Shown: one piece after another, positions 1 through 11,787 of the stretch | Layout: the number at the start of each line of letters is the position of its first letter | Numbering within the stretch: the stretch's first letter is position 1 | Origin: Solanum dulcamara | Taxonomy: Eukaryota; Streptophyta; Magnoliopsida; Solanales; Solanaceae | Assembly: GCF_947179165.1 (NCBI RefSeq) | Contig: NC_077238.1 | Location: 70,415,257-70,479,256, forward strand | Direction: 5' to 3' | DNA length: 64,000 nt | Made by a program: the position numbers and the translations under genes | The notes under the pieces: generated by a model | What the model was told of the DNA's origin: nothing | The model's database searches: none | What the model saw: only the letters and a program-made list of their open reading frames with translations

Positions 1-645
1 TATGGGAGGAGATGTAGATCACCAATTGGTTGGTTTGAAGTTGGTGAAGCTGAGTTGATTAGACCAGACTTGGTTCACCAAGCTATGGAGAAGGTGAAAA
101 CCATACAAGAGAGGTTGAGGACTGCTCAAAGTCGCCAGAAATCCTACACTGATGTTAGAAGAAGAGATTTGGAGTTCGAAGTGTACGATTGGGTATACTT
201 GAAAGTTTCACCCATGAAGGGTGTGATGAGATTTGGAAAGAAAGGGTAGCTTAGTCCCCGCTACATTGGTCATTATCAGATTACGAGGAGGGTAGGTAAC
301 GTAGCCTATGAATTGGAGTTGCCTCCAGAATTAGCTGTTATTCATCCCGTGTTTCACATCTCTATGCTTAAGAAGTGTTTGGGAGATCCTTCACTTGTTG
401 TCCCAGCTGAGAGCATTGGGGTGAAAGAGAGTTTGAGTTATGAAGAGATTCCAGTTCAAATTCTTGATCGTCAGGTTCGCAAATTAAGAACTAAGGAAGT
501 GGCATCTGTCAAAGTCCTATGGAGAAATCAATTTATTGAAGGGGATACATGGGAAGCTGAAGAAGGTATGAAGGCTAACTATCCTCATCTATTTATGCCT
601 TCTGATGACGATATTCAAGGTAATATTCCTTACTTCTACCTTTGA
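1..645 (+). pseudogene. Integrase C-terminal region with chromodomain-like tail, gypsy pol (element 1)
   Basis: Frame 1 is open from base 1 to 645 except for a TAG at 247-249. It encodes the end of a Ty3/gypsy integrase. The core end (YGRRCRSP) is followed by the GPY/F-type module (SPRYIG...VAYEL), then FHISMLKK and a degenerate chromodomain-like tail (VKVLWRN...TWEAE). Integrase inserts the cDNA, and in this clade the tail is thought to steer insertion to chromatin. The TAG replaces a Lys codon seen at the same place in the related copies (GKLSPRY there). That single base change would truncate the polyprotein. The end at 645 is the natural pol stop, because the polypurine tract and LTR follow. 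The rest of pol is outside the window. Confidence 0.88.
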
Positions 646-774
646 GTCGATGTTTATTCTTGAGTTTGAGTCATTGACCATTTGAGTATCGGAGTTGATG
701 TATTGATGATATTCATTCTTTATGTCTCCTATTTCATCTTCATTCGAGGACGAATGATCCCAAGGGGGAGATAT
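646..774 (+). promoter_or_regulatory. 3' untranslated stretch and polypurine tract of element 1
   Basis: This non-coding stretch lies between the pol stop and the LTR. It ends with a purine run (CAAGGGGGAGA, 761-771), the expected plus-strand primer site, three bases before the LTR begins at 775. Nothing else was recognised. Confidence 0.75.
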
Positions 775-2927
775 TGTAACAACCCCTAAAATGTTGTATG
801 TCGGTATTTCAATTCTCGAAGAAAATAATACATCCTATGTATTTTGGGCATAACCTTTCATAGGTTGGTCCAAATTAGGTGATTCAAATTTCTGAGTAAC
901 CACAACATCATTACCTACAACTTTCATGAAGAACACATCTTAAGATTCGGAGTATAGGTAGATCAAATAAATTAATCTTTGCAAGATATAGTGCTGTAAC
1001 GGAATTGAGTGGTTATAGAAGAAAATTCATATCTCACTGTAGGTTACTCCAAATTGGTTGATTCTTGAACGATATGAAACTAGACTTCCATATCTACAAT
1101 TATTATGAAGACACCAAATCCTAATAAGGAATTTATCTTATTCAAACGCAGCTTCGAAAAAGAGTATTCTGTTAAAAAGAACTCATCTTACCTACCATGG
1201 AAACATCTAGATACATTTGACATCATTCATGACATAAATTTTCCTCCATTTAACATCATCCATGACATCAATATATTCCATTAAATTTTCATATTTTTCT
1301 TTATAATTATTTTATTTATTGTTAGGTCCCTCTTTCCCACCTATAAATACCCACCTTATTTCCTCATTTTATTCATCAAGCTTTCTTAAGCATTTCTTCT
1401 CTCTATATATACTTCTTCTCAAATATAGTTTTAGTTTTAGTAGTATAAAAATACTACTATGGTTATTCTTATATTCCGGGTAGTACACAAAACGCTTCGG
1501 CGAGAAGAAAAGGCTAGGGGTCCAAGAGTGTTCCAATTCGGAGAAAACCTTCGGATTTAAGGTATGTAAGGCTTTCATAGCATTGGATTGAGTTCATCCA
1601 TGCGCCCAATAATTAAATTTATTATAATTGAGTTATAGTTGAGTTTTATCCAAATCTTGAATTCTAGATGAATTAATTCTTCTATTGAGTTTGATATATT
1701 TATGCATTAATATTATTATTGTTATCTCTCATATTATTGGAATTATTGTTCATGGCTACTTTCCCATGAATCCTAATTGATTTGATGTTCATGAATATTT
1801 TTACATATGTTTTGAGTAAAGATGTTGGCTTTTCATTATTTTCATTGATAAAAAGAAAGTTGTATGAATTAATACTATATATGTATTGTATTGAGTTTTA
1901 AAAGAGCAAAAGAGTTGAGTTTGAATGAATTTGAGCAAATGATATTTTGAGCAAGATGTTTTGATGAGATGTAAATGATGTTTTTTGGAAGTATAATGAT
2001 TGATGAACATGAAATGAGATGAGTTTGATGATTTAAATTAAAGTCCAATGAGACTAGATGATGAGTTTAATATGAGCACATATTTTTGGAGTAGTATTGA
2101 GCACCGAGTTGGGCAAGAGTTTAATTGACTCAAACCCCAGAACTACGTAGCCAACGTAGGATGGAGGCTATGCCTCTTAAGTCCCAAAAAGAGGACTTTG
2201 ATGAGTGGATCCAAGATGGTGATGTCCTTTACCCTGGCAAGATATTGGATGGATGTGGCAACGACATCGCTTCGTTGTATCATCGCTAGCTCATAAGTGA
2301 TGGTTGTCGGTTAGATAAAACTCCCAACTGAGTAAGCATTGCTTATTACTATTATTTTTATTATTATATTTTAAACTTGCATTATATATTGATGTTGAGA
2401 TGATGTTGAGTTCTGAGCTGAGTTTTATTGAGAGAAGTTTCTTGATATCTGTCCTTACCTTCCTGCCATTTTACATACTCGTACATTCCACGTACTGACG
2501 TCATTCGACCAGCATCATTTTATGATGCAGATACAAGTGTTAGAGATCCTCAACAGGCGCATCGTTGAAGATCATTTATTTTCGTCTATTTGGTGAGTCC
2601 TTCTTGTATTCGAAGGAACTCCTTATCCTTTTGTTATTGTTGAGTGTGATGTTTCTTTTGAGGTAGCCATGAACATGTCATTGGCATCATCTAAGAGTAT
2701 TAGAGGCTTCATAGACAGAGTTTGATGATGTAATCGGAGTAGTTCTCCTTAGAAACTACTTCTTATAAGAATTATCTATTTTTCCTTTGATTATGACAAG
2801 CCCACATTAGTATTCTTAAGTCTTCCGCTGATGAATAAATAAGAAATGAGACCAAGTGGTTCTCTTAGAAGCCAGAAATGGTTTCTGAGTGCCGGCCACG
2901 CCTAGGGTACCCTCTCGGGGCGTGACA
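775..2927 (+). repeat. 3' LTR of element 1 (2153 bp)
   Basis: It starts TGTAACAACCCC and ends GGGGCGTGACA, so the termini are TG...CA. A TATA box (TATAAATA, 1342-1349) lies about 570 bp in, implying a U3 of roughly 0.6 kb and a long transcribed R-U5. From about 840 on it is closely similar to the LTR at 24908-27425, but it lacks the tandem repeat block found in that copy's U3. Apparent ORFs inside it are not supported as genes. Confidence 0.88.
1342..1349 (+). promoter_or_regulatory. LTR TATA box (element 1)
   Basis: TATAAATA in the context CCTATAAATACCC, identical to 25829-25836 in the other LTR of the family. It is the likely core promoter of the retrotransposon transcript. Confidence 0.6.
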
Positions 2928-3153
2928 GTGGGGAGGTTGGACTGTTATTTTGAGGAGTCTTATTGTACTTGTCTTGATGAGTTGATAGTGTTTGGCCTTT
3001 GGCCCTAAATTATGAATAGTACATCTTTGATTGAGTCCTCCGCTGAGAGAATGTGTTTGAATGAATGTGTGACTGGACCAGGTGATTCGCTTGGAGGCCA
3101 GAAATGGCTTTCAAGTGCCGGCCACGCCTAGGGTACCCTCCCGGGGCGTGACA
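2928..3153 (+). repeat. Tail of a third, related LTR
   Basis: This 226-bp stretch ends with the same signature as the neighbouring LTR (GCCGGCCACGCCTAGGGTAC, then ...CGTGACA at 3153). Upstream of that it diverges and looks closer to the end of the solo LTR at 40492-43627. At 3154 the MADS array sequence resumes. It is probably the 3' remnant of an LTR into which element 1 inserted. Confidence 0.7.
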
Positions 3154-3501
3154 TATGGTCATAATTTACTCATTTCCTTCATCAAGTTTTTTTTTTTTGA
3201 AAAGTATATTTTAATTGAAGGATGAACAAAAGTAAATATTGAAACAAGGTCATTTTAAATATTGGCTAGGAATTTTGAAATATCAATTTTGACAATATTT
3301 GAATATGAGCAAATATAATCAATTTTTAAAAACAAAATACTTTTTTAGTATCAAACGACGATTTATGTATTATTGTAGATGTTACAGTGTCTGCAGAAGC
3401 ACATTATCATTTTTAATAATTTTGGATAAACCATATTTAGTAAAATATTTATGTTTTTTCAAATATATTTGAAACTCAATCTTGTTTAAATATTTTTATT
3501 A
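3154..3501. repeat. Tandem-array unit A, left piece (upstream flank of a lost MADS gene)
   Basis: This AT-rich non-coding DNA matches 10409-10562 plus 21590 onward, 52637 onward and 56943 onward. In those places the same sequence lies upstream of a minus-strand MADS gene. The gene that should lie to the left is absent, replaced by LTRs. The piece is broken at 3501 by a solo LTR and continues at 5781. Confidence 0.8.
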
Positions 3502-4251
3502 TAGTCACTACCCGAATCCGGGTGTGATGGCACTCATCTCAACCCACCGAGATGAGTCAGCCTAGTAACCAACGGAAAGTAAATGCGGAAGTAATTGAGA
3601 TAAAACAAAGTTTAACTTAGTCAAAAATAAATAAATAATCTCAAAATCCCCCAAGACTGGTTGTCACATGTACAAGCCACTAATGTATTATCGAAGTATG
3701 AAAAGAAATACAGTCACAATGTCTTTGTCTCTAGAGTAGGACTAAAACATAATAAAAGAGTAAGAGGTGTCCGCTAGATGGATGTAACAGCTACCTCAAC
3801 ACTCGAGATGATAGCCTCGGACGTGGTAGAGAACACTAAGATATTAAGAAGGTCTGAGCTCATAACCTACACAAGTGTAGAAGCAAGGGGTGAGTACCAA
3901 ATAACACGGTACTCAGCAAGTGGATAACTAAAACTAAGCCAAACTTGATAGACACAAGTATTCCTGTCCTTCCAACCGAACCTCCTTAACTACAACCTGC
4001 ATAAAACCAGTCCAACTCTACACTTGTACAATAACAACAGCAACATAGTCCACGAATACTCATCAATAACCTCATCAATGAATCATCTCAAGTCAAGTTC
4101 AACATATACAGAGCAATAAATGGGTAAACACGAATTCACAAATATCAACAAAATGTGATGCAATGCAATGAGATGATGCATGTCTGTCCTATCGGTACAC
4201 ATCCGCTGAATTACAGTCTGAAACCCATGGGGGACATTTCTGTCCAAGTAA

Positions 4252-4420
4252 CCTGCCACGGAGCGTGTGGCCCATCCCCTCCATATATATATATCCTGCC
4301 ACGGAGCGTGTGGCCCGACCCCTTTATTTCACAATACCTGCCACGGAGCGTGTGACCCGACCCCTTTGTTTCATAATATCTGCCACGGAACGTGTGGTCC
4401 GACCCCTTTATTTCATATCA
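4252..4420. repeat. 42-bp tandem repeat, four copies, inside solo LTR
   Basis: Copies start at 4252, 4295, 4337 and 4379. Each begins with C/TCTGCCACGG and contains GTGTGG...CCCGACCCC. The homologous LTR at 33472-35719 has three copies (34221-34345). The repeats lie well downstream of the presumed TATA/hairpin in LTR orientation, so they are probably transcribed. The proteins they appear to encode (TERVARPL-type repeats) are an artefact of the periodicity. Confidence 0.85.
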
Positions 4421-5451
4421 TTTTCAGTCTCAACACAATATGTCAGAACCAATGCAATCAATTCATGTTCATATAATTCACGATAATAATATGACAACAA
4501 CCATAATTTTTCCTATCTCACATCAACATAGTCATTTCACATGTCTAAAATAAATCCACAATCATAACATATCAATTCCACCAATACATGTCATTAGATC
4601 ACCATTTTCTACCCCTTATCTCCATTTTTTAAGGTCAATCATATAGTCAATAATCCAGTCTAATTCTCATTACTTCCTAATACACATAACACAGAAATAC
4701 AAGCATCTATAAGCTTAAACTGAGGTTTAGAAATTCACTTGCCTTAATTAATCAAGCAATTACACCGGTACTTGAGCCTTCCCTTTTCGTTGGGTCTCCA
4801 AATCAATATAATCTAGTCAAATAAATAACCACAATAAGATTTTGAAACTAACAACACTCATATTATTATATGTCTAGCCTAGACCCAAAACCTACCCAAA
4901 TCTATAATCAAGTTCTTAATGTTGATGTCAAATAACATGTCAACTCTCATATGTCCAAATTTTAAGCCTAGGGTTAGGTTCTAATTTCCCCAATATTATA
5001 AATTTAATGTAATTCATAAAATATAATATACCTAATATTTAATTATCTATTTTAATATATCAAAATTCAGGAACTAACTCATTCTATGTCATTGAAGTCA
5101 AATCTGAAATTTTCTTTCCGATTATGTTCACTCATGATAAAATAAACTCACATGTCAAATTTCAGCTAAAACGGATCGTTATTCGACCCCCAAATCAAGA
5201 TTTTATATGAAGAACCCTAGGGTCATATTTTCTTATTTCAACATTGTTTCTCCACCAATATACCCTAAAAATATGTTCATAATCGCATAAAAATTTAATG
5301 GAAAGGATGAGAATAATTACCTTAACGCTTTGGAATGAAAATCCTTATTTTTCTCTTCTCCTTTATTTTTCTTTTCCCCTTTCTTTTTTTTCTTCCTCCG
5401 TATATTTTTTTTTCAGTTTCTGGTTCGTTCTTTGTCGCTGTGCCGCCATTC

Positions 5452-5476
5452 ATCTGATGGCTTAATGCCATCAGAT
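5452..5476. repeat. Perfect 10-bp hairpin in LTR
   Basis: ATCTGATGGC and GCCATCAGAT flank a 5-base loop. Related LTRs have the same hairpin at 29293-29317 and 35401-35425, with weaker versions at 21264-21288 and 24391-24409. In element orientation an AT-dinucleotide (TATA-like) run lies just upstream, so the hairpin would sit at the start of the transcript. Confidence 0.7.
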
Positions 5477-5780
5477 TTTACATTTATATATATTGTTTAT
5501 TATTATTATTATTATTATTATTATTTATTTTCTTCTTTTTCTTTTCTACTCAATTATGTATAAAAATTTATAAATTCTATCCTTTTCCTTTAATAATTGG
5601 TATAGAGTATTAATTAAATTAATACTTTAACTCACTAATTAAATAAATTCTCTAAAATTATCCCTCAACTAATTAATCAAAGTTACCGAAAGGTCTAAAA
5701 TTTTCAACTTAAATTTACGAAAAAGGTCTTCTATGAAAGGAGGAAGACTCGTTCTCAAAATTATCTAACGGATCATTACA

Positions 5781-8700
5781 ATTAATGTCTGATACTCACC
5801 AACCTGTCACTCGATTCACATTATAATTTTTCTAAATTAGTTTTGAGACAAATCAATCTGAAATATTTTCACACATCAACATGATGTGTTTACAATATTA
5901 TGAAATTTAAAAGAAATTTTTTGTTCATTTTAAGAAAAATACTCAAGATGAAGGGAGATTAGTTTCAAATAGATACAATTTTTTTTCAAATGAAGATGTA
6001 AATTTATTACTCACATGATTTTTTTTCTTTTTATGGTAAATAAGAAAATATTTAATAATATTAGGATTGATATATAAGTTTATTTGATCCTTTCTAGCTA
6101 ATGCCAATCTGTTTAAACCAGAGAGGAAGAAAGAACGAAAAATTTATTAAGTTTATGTCATGATTAGTTTAACCCGTTCAAATGTAATGACCTATCCTGC
6201 CGTTATTTAAAATACCAGCGATAAAATGCTTGAGCTTAAAAATTTGTCTATCTAGTAGAGTTAGGCTGGGATCCGCCCCACCTTGGAAAAAAAATATTTC
6301 TCTTACGCAGGAAAATCAGGAAGGATAATTTTTTTACCAGTGAGACTATGTGGACATTCTCATTTGGTATAGCTTTTGGGAAAGCGGGGGAAAGGGAACA
6401 TACCTTTTAAACTGCGAGGTCCTCTTAGTGATAATAGTAAAAATCAACTTGCCGATGTATAGGAGAAAACCCACAATGATGCCGGCGATTATGATCATTT
6501 TTGACATCCCAATTAGTGTCTGATTCTGGGACGCCCGAATCCTATTTTTTACATACCCGAGCTAATCTTTGACCTTCATAATAAAACTATACTTCTTGAT
6601 GGGCGCTCTGAGTGAGATCCAGACTGGCGTGGTACTAGTTGATGTAAGATGTTCCATAAGCGAAGGTGATGTGCCTCCAAATTCTCTTTCCCTATTCTCC
6701 TTCCAACTCTCTACCATATGGGCTAATTGCCAAATAAATTGCATTAATTTCTCTAGGGCTTAACACAATGACCCTGTGACGACCTGAGACTATCCCCTAG
6801 TTGCGAAATGGTGCTTACATCTAAAAGTGACTCCAAGCTAACGTTATGGCCTTGCTTGACTCTAAGATATCCAAAACAACAATTGAAGATAATTAAATGA
6901 GGAAGATTAATTGGAATAGGTCTATTAAACAAAATTGAAATAGAAAACATATTTGATTTAAAGATATGTTGAATCAAATTGACTGTCTAAAGGCCTCTAG
7001 TAATATGAGTTTCTAGGAAAAGCCTGTAGCTAACTCCGGACGCTAAGAGCTCACTAAATCTTTGAATCCAAGTTTCTCTAAATGAAATACAAATCAATAA
7101 TGATAACCCTTACTATCATCTGTAGGGTGCAAAAGTCATAGGTCGACTGAGCTCTACAAATAATAAACAACGTAAATATAAGATAAGTACATCACAAGTA
7201 ACTACACAAGAGCTATAATAAGAAAGAAGAAGCGGTAAGAGTGAAGAAGTAGGATACAAGGAGAAAGGATGTTGCTCAGTCGTACATGAAGACCCAGTCC
7301 CAGTAAGTCATACATGACTTGGTGTTGCTAGCTCTAAATGCCGAAAAGTACAAAAAAAGGAGGAAATGACCCGAAGGGGTCATTAAAATATATTGCATTG
7401 TTAAACACCGAAACTCAAATTTTGATTTAATAGAGGTGTAGGCTATATTTTGTTTTAGAACTCCCTTATTGTGGTCTCTAATCTTGAAATTTCACTAGCA
7501 ATATTACAATAAAAGTGTATACTCCTAAAATTACAAAAAAAATGTTGACCTTCTCCTTGCAACCCTAGAGAGATTTTGAAAGAACTAGTTCCTTATAGAA
7601 GCTAATGAAATGTTATATTTAAAGAAAATAGATTAATAAATAAACTAAAAATAAACAGAAAATGCATTTTCTTCTATTGATCACAATTATCAACATTATT
7701 TTTTTAGATTAGACTACTTAAGGATATTAATTACTGCTTGTTAGTATGTATATATTATCATGTATAAAAATGATGATAATCAACTAAGTTTCTTGGAAAA
7801 AAGTTTTTTGTTTTCTTTATCAATAATTCCATCAAGGTGGTGTAGAAAGTATAAAAAATTGGAGAGAAGAATTTATTTGATCAAATCAATTAATTTTGTG
7901 GCAATTACATTTATATTAGTCATAAGTCAAAACTCCTAAAATATTAATAGATTTTACATGTAAGAAATCTAAAAATAAAACACAAGAAAATTTTGAAAAT
8001 TCATTTATTCTATTGAAATCGTAAAAGAGTTATGTTAACTATTTTCTCTCTTTAAAGTTACATTGAGGTACAAATTGAAAGACTCATCTTTTAAGGCCAT
8101 GCAAAAGTTTGATGCAATGAAGTTTTTGTGATGCCCTTAGATGTTTTGGGCCATCACTATGTACATTTTAATATATCAACAATTTTATAAGCTTCACCGA
8201 CATGCTTCGATAACCTTAGGGTATTTGTAAATCTATGTTTTAATATTCAATTTTAAGTATTATTAATTTCGTAGTTCAAATTTTACTAATTAATATGTTA
8301 TCATCTCCCCCACCTTAAATTTTTGTTTCTTAATCTGAATATTTGTGTCTTACAATGTAGAAGTAAACATAAAATTCTATTTCTAATGCAAGGGATAAAT
8401 TGATTTTGTCCAATAAACTTCAAACATGGGACGAATTTCTCGATTTCATCAAGGGAGAAAAAATTTAGATAAATAAAAAGAAAAATATAAACATGATGAT
8501 AAATTATTAATTTTAAGTTTTTGGAGTGCAAACATCACTTCTATACAAGTACGTTAAAACAGAACATACAAAATCCAAAAAGTAATAAATATTGCATTAT
8601 TACCATATTTTGAAAAGATATGTTAATATTAAACAAGTCTTCTTGATAATATTTTTTGATTCTTTGATTCAATTTTAATTTTAGATGCATAACTAGTTTA

Positions 8701-9111
8701 CACTAGAAAATTTCAAAATAAAATTTACCCAATATGTAAATTGGTTTGTTAGATTTTGAAGTGTAAGAGATCATTTTTGAAAATCATACTAACAACAACA
8801 ATATTTCAATAACAATAGTAGTAAGAGCAAAAATAAATATTTCAGTATGTAGTAAACATTAAAATAATTTTCCATAGATTTAAGAACTGAATGAAACAAC
8901 AAAGTTTGAAACAAATAATAAAACACGATAGAAGGACACTCAAATGAGGACAAAGGAAAAGTGATACAGATTGTTCTATGACACAATCTAGAAATGAAAA
9001 ATATTAAAAGACATAAACAATTCAGTGGACAACATGGACATAGAAAACAATACTAATTGACAAGACACACATTGGTCCTCAGAAGTTATGATGTGATTTG
9101 GATCTTGTACA
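5781..9111. repeat. Array unit A spacer (non-coding, downstream of MADS copy 1)
   Basis: This 3.3-kb AT-rich spacer recurs with scattered indels at 21785-24078 and 57292-59279 and, with an internal deletion, at 52983-55600. No gene was recognised. A block at about 6180-6990 is less AT-rich and stays co-linear in the other units; fragmentary minus-strand reading frames occur there (see 22178-22510). The short frame near 8301-8531 recurs at 54820-55050, but only because the whole spacer is duplicated. Confidence 0.75.
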
Positions 9112-10080
9112 CTAACATTTTTTTAAAAATGGGTCATCCAGTAAAGTGATTACGTCATCATTCCAATTTAGTAACCCAAATAATGTAGGACTAGGTGATA
9201 AGGCATCGGAGTTATTCGGATTGTTATTCATTGACGTTGATATATCAATTTAAGGAATATCCTCTGTAGGGTTATTCATTGACGTTGCTACACCAATTGG
9301 AGGGATATCTGTTGAAGGTTCCATTTGTTGTGTCATTGGTGGAAACACTGGAGAATACATTGGAGGAGCCATCATTGGTGAAGGCATCGGAGAATCCACT
9401 ATTGTTGACGGCGTTAGAGGGGCCATTCCAGGATTTTCTCTAATAGCCATTTGTTGAGGCATTGGAGATAATAATATTGGACCCACTGGAGGAAACATTT
9501 GTGCAAATAATAGAGAAGAAGGATCCGTAGGCCCTCCAGAGTTGGTCCTACCAGTTACCATTGATTCAACAATGGGTTGAGAGGAATTCGATGTAGAACC
9601 CTCTACATCAACATTTTTCCTCATTAATTCACAAACCTCTTTGAGGTTTTTCTTGATCACGCGACTCAGGTCATTCTGATCGTAAGGGTGCATGTCAACA
9701 GAAATGTTTTTTCCACTTAACACCTCATACATCTCATTTGTCATTTTCTTGACTCTATTTTCCTTTCTTATTTTTTGTAGTTGTTCCTCCAACTTCTCGA
9801 TCCTTTGCTCGGTGAACTCTTCTATTGTCACCATATTTTTGTATTTCTCCAACGTCGGCAACTTCTTAAACTTTATAAAAGTGGTGCGTGTAGTGTCAGT
9901 ATTTGGAAATATGTATGGTTCATTTCTATAAGGACCATAGACAACAGCAGCCACTTCAACATCACAAAGTGTTTTGAGCTCTTCACACTTTTTGAAGAGA
10001 CCATTTTGTCTTTTCTAGTATGAGACTTTTCTTTTACTCTCATCTTCAATCAAAGTGAAGTTAACTTTGTTTCTTGGCAT
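9112..10080 (-). pseudogene. Type I (M-gamma, AGL80/PHERES-like) MADS-box gene, copy 1, disrupted
   Basis: Type I M-gamma MADS proteins are DNA-binding transcription factors, mostly active in female gametophyte or endosperm (family knowledge). The start at 10080 gives MPRNKVNF and a MADS domain over residues 1-60 (KRQNGLFKKCEELKTLCDVE). An M-gamma-like region follows (VVYGPYRNEPYIFPN), then a coiled region (about 85-120) and a Met/Pro/Ser-rich C-terminus. There is no intron, as is usual in this class. Two nonsense changes are visible against the sister copies: codon 22 CAG to TAG (10015-10017), and codon 277 Ser to TAA (9250-9252). The frame then stays open to the ancestral stop at 9112, about 322 residues. 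The codon 22 stop lies inside the DNA-binding helix, so a normal product is unlikely. An internal start giving a MADS-less protein cannot be excluded. Confidence 0.87.
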
Positions 10081-10180
10081 GATTAAAGGGAAGGAGAAAT
10101 GTGTTAGTTTGGATATGTGGTATCTAATAGCTTTGTTGTTGTAGTAGTAGTTGTGGTTTTTCTTGCCTAGGATTTACTCC

Positions 10181-10190
10181 TATTTATATA
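10181..10190 (-). promoter_or_regulatory. TATA box of MADS copy 1
   Basis: TATATAAATA on the minus strand, about 100 bp upstream of the start codon at 10080. The identical element at 52405-52414 stands at the same distance before copy 2. In copy 3 the equivalent site (56718-56727) reads TATGTAAATA. Between TATA and ATG lies a CAA/CTA-rich leader with a small variable trinucleotide run. Confidence 0.6.
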
Positions 10191-10562
10191 AAAATATTTG
10201 CATTCTCTAAATTTTTGAATAGTTTGAATTTGACATATTTTTCTTGATAGGAAGAACTATTTTGGAAAAACACTAACTGAGGAGATCTTAGACATACTTC
10301 TAGATAAAATCATCTTGAAATATATGTATTTTATGGTTCCAAATCTTATGTTGACCAACTTATTAGGAAAAATATTAATGATGTTTAATCTATGTAGTCT
10401 CCACTAAATATGGTCATAATTTACTCATTTCCTTCATCAAGTTTTTTTTGAAAAGTATATTTTAATTGAAGGATGAACAAAAGTAAATATTGAAACAAGG
10501 TCATTTTAAATATTGGCTTGGAATTTTGAAATATCAATTTTGACAATATTTGAATATGAGCA
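10191..10562. repeat. Upstream flank of MADS copy 1 and start of array unit B
   Basis: Non-coding, AT-rich, and co-linear with 52415-52800 and 56728-57100. The last five bases (GAGCA, 10558-10562) are the left target-site duplication of the compound element. The sequence resumes at 21585. Confidence 0.75.
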
Positions 10563-11787
10563 TATCACGATCCAAAATGGGCCATGAATGGCACCCACAC
10601 TTAACCTCCTAGGTGGGAGAACCAACGATACAAACTCCAAGTAATAAATATGACAATAACACGAAAAATCAAATAATTTATTTTCCCCAAAACCTGAAAG
10701 TCATCACATCAAAGATATCTAAATTCTAAAACTAAGTCTTGAATTATATAACACCAAATAAATAATTAACATAACCTGTCCGAAAACTAAGGACATCATG
10801 CCATGATAAGAGATTTCATCGCCAGTTAAAAGAATATCTCACCTTGCAATCTGATGAACTGGAGACTGACTAGAGCTGAGGTCGAGTCAAAGTAGGTGGA
10901 ACACTCACTGCACTACACAAAATAAAACAAGAAAAGATACAAGTAGAGGTCAGTACAGGACAACATGTACTGAATAGGTATCATCGGCCGACTCAAAATA
11001 GAAATCATTATGCATAAAGTAATAGCGGGAAAGAAACCATAGCACTTAACAGGTGGAAACCAAAAAGATCACATGACAACACAATGAACAATTTCATAAC
11101 CTGTCAACAATATCAAGATCACACATGACGACTCAAGCCTCCACATCACACTCTTTTGGAAAATGAGTTATTGGAGATTGGGTAGTATTTAGTCACTTTA
11201 ATTTGTTTTCCTTTAATATTATCTTGCCAGAACATGACACCCGATACAAATATACCATGTCGGAATATGACACTCGATCCAATAATATCGTGTTGAAATG
11301 TGACACCCGATCAAAATATACCGTGTTGAAATGTGATACCCGATCCAAATATACCATGTCGGAATGTGACACCCGATCCATATATAATTACTTCATCATT
11401 CTTTATTATTGCATTCCACTTCATTAATAATATTTTATCAAGCCTTCTTTATTCGATGCACCATTTTGATAGGACAAGTTCAAGATTATGGATTTCATGG
11501 CCTTGGAATTTCAGATCAATCATAACAACATATCAACCATCTAAATCACAACAATTAAATACGTAGTAAACTTCACACATTACTCAATGAATATCAATCA
11601 CTATTAAGACTCTATCTATGATATAGAATAAAAATCATAACCTACCTCAACACAAGAACCGAAGTAGAGCAAGCTAATCCCCCAATATCTTTCCTTTCTT
11701 TAATGCCTCGGACCAATTTCAATCTATCAAATATATAATATTTATAAGTAAACTCATTCGTAAACACCAATATTATATATATGTTTA
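10563..11787 (-). repeat. Left (3') LTR of compound element, truncated
   Basis: Nearly identical to 15714-16939 of the middle LTR. It stops in the middle of the family sequence at GTTTAAC and continues straight into the internal region (ACAGATACC), which in the middle LTR lies about 500 bp further on. The end removed is the U3 start of the 3' LTR, so this is a later deletion. A 33-bp tandem repeat lies inside. Confidence 0.85.
11230..11390. repeat. 33-bp tandem repeat, five copies, in LTR
   Basis: Five units carry the core TGACACCCGATCC...ATATACC..GT. The same array occurs at 16381-16541 in the middle LTR with about one base difference. The 11-residue periodic reading frames seen on both strands come from the 33-bp period and are not a protein gene. 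Confidence 0.85.

Larger units (their letters stand above)
1..2927 (+). mobile_element. 3' portion of a Ty3/gypsy chromovirus-like retrotransposon (element 1)
   Basis: The window opens inside the integrase of a plus-strand Ty3/gypsy element. Integrase C-terminus (1-645), a short untranslated stretch, a polypurine tract (761-771) and a complete 3' LTR (775-2927) follow in the normal order. The LTR has TG...CA ends and resembles the 5' LTR at 24908-27425, so both belong to one family. The 5' half lies outside the window, so autonomy and target duplication cannot be judged. The right flank (2928 on) is the tail of another LTR, which suggests nesting. Confidence 0.9.
3502..5780 (-). repeat. Solo LTR, minus orientation (2279 bp)
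   Basis: It belongs to the same family as the LTR at 33472-35719. Its left end is a degenerate version of TGTCATGACCCG and its right end reads GATCATTACA. The flanks are parts of one array unit: 3154-3501 and 5781 onward rejoin exactly as in the uninterrupted sequence near 21775, 52980 and 57290. ATTA is present on both sides; the fifth base of the expected duplication does not match. No internal region is present, so this is the product of LTR-LTR recombination. It contains a 42-bp tandem repeat and a hairpin, listed separately. Confidence 0.85.

Noticed and set aside
4155..4486. Frames with repeated TERVARPL/CHGACGPTPLF peptides (also 34196-34402)
   Set aside because: Translation of a 42-bp LTR minisatellite; frames occur in all phases and no start context or homologue is evident.
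8301..8531. 76-codon frame conserved at 54820-55050
   Set aside because: Conserved only because the spacer itself is duplicated; AT-rich composition yields Phe/Ile/Leu-rich peptides, and no codon-level constraint is visible.
8789..8986. Frame ending in a poly-Leu stretch, repeated at 51073-51354 and 55326-55562
   Set aside because: Poly-Leu is an antisense reading of an ACAACAACAATA-like repeat downstream of the MADS genes; no independent support.
9692..10023. Plus-strand frames opposite the MADS genes (also 52006-52365, 56229-56560)
   Set aside because: Antisense shadows of the coiled-coil and MADS regions; they vary with the indels of the real gene.
11193..11427. Repetitive 60-75-codon frames (DRVSHSD/NTV-type repeats) here and at 16344-16578
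   Set aside because: They arise from the 33-bp tandem repeat in an LTR, which is open in several frames on both strands because 33 is a multiple of three.
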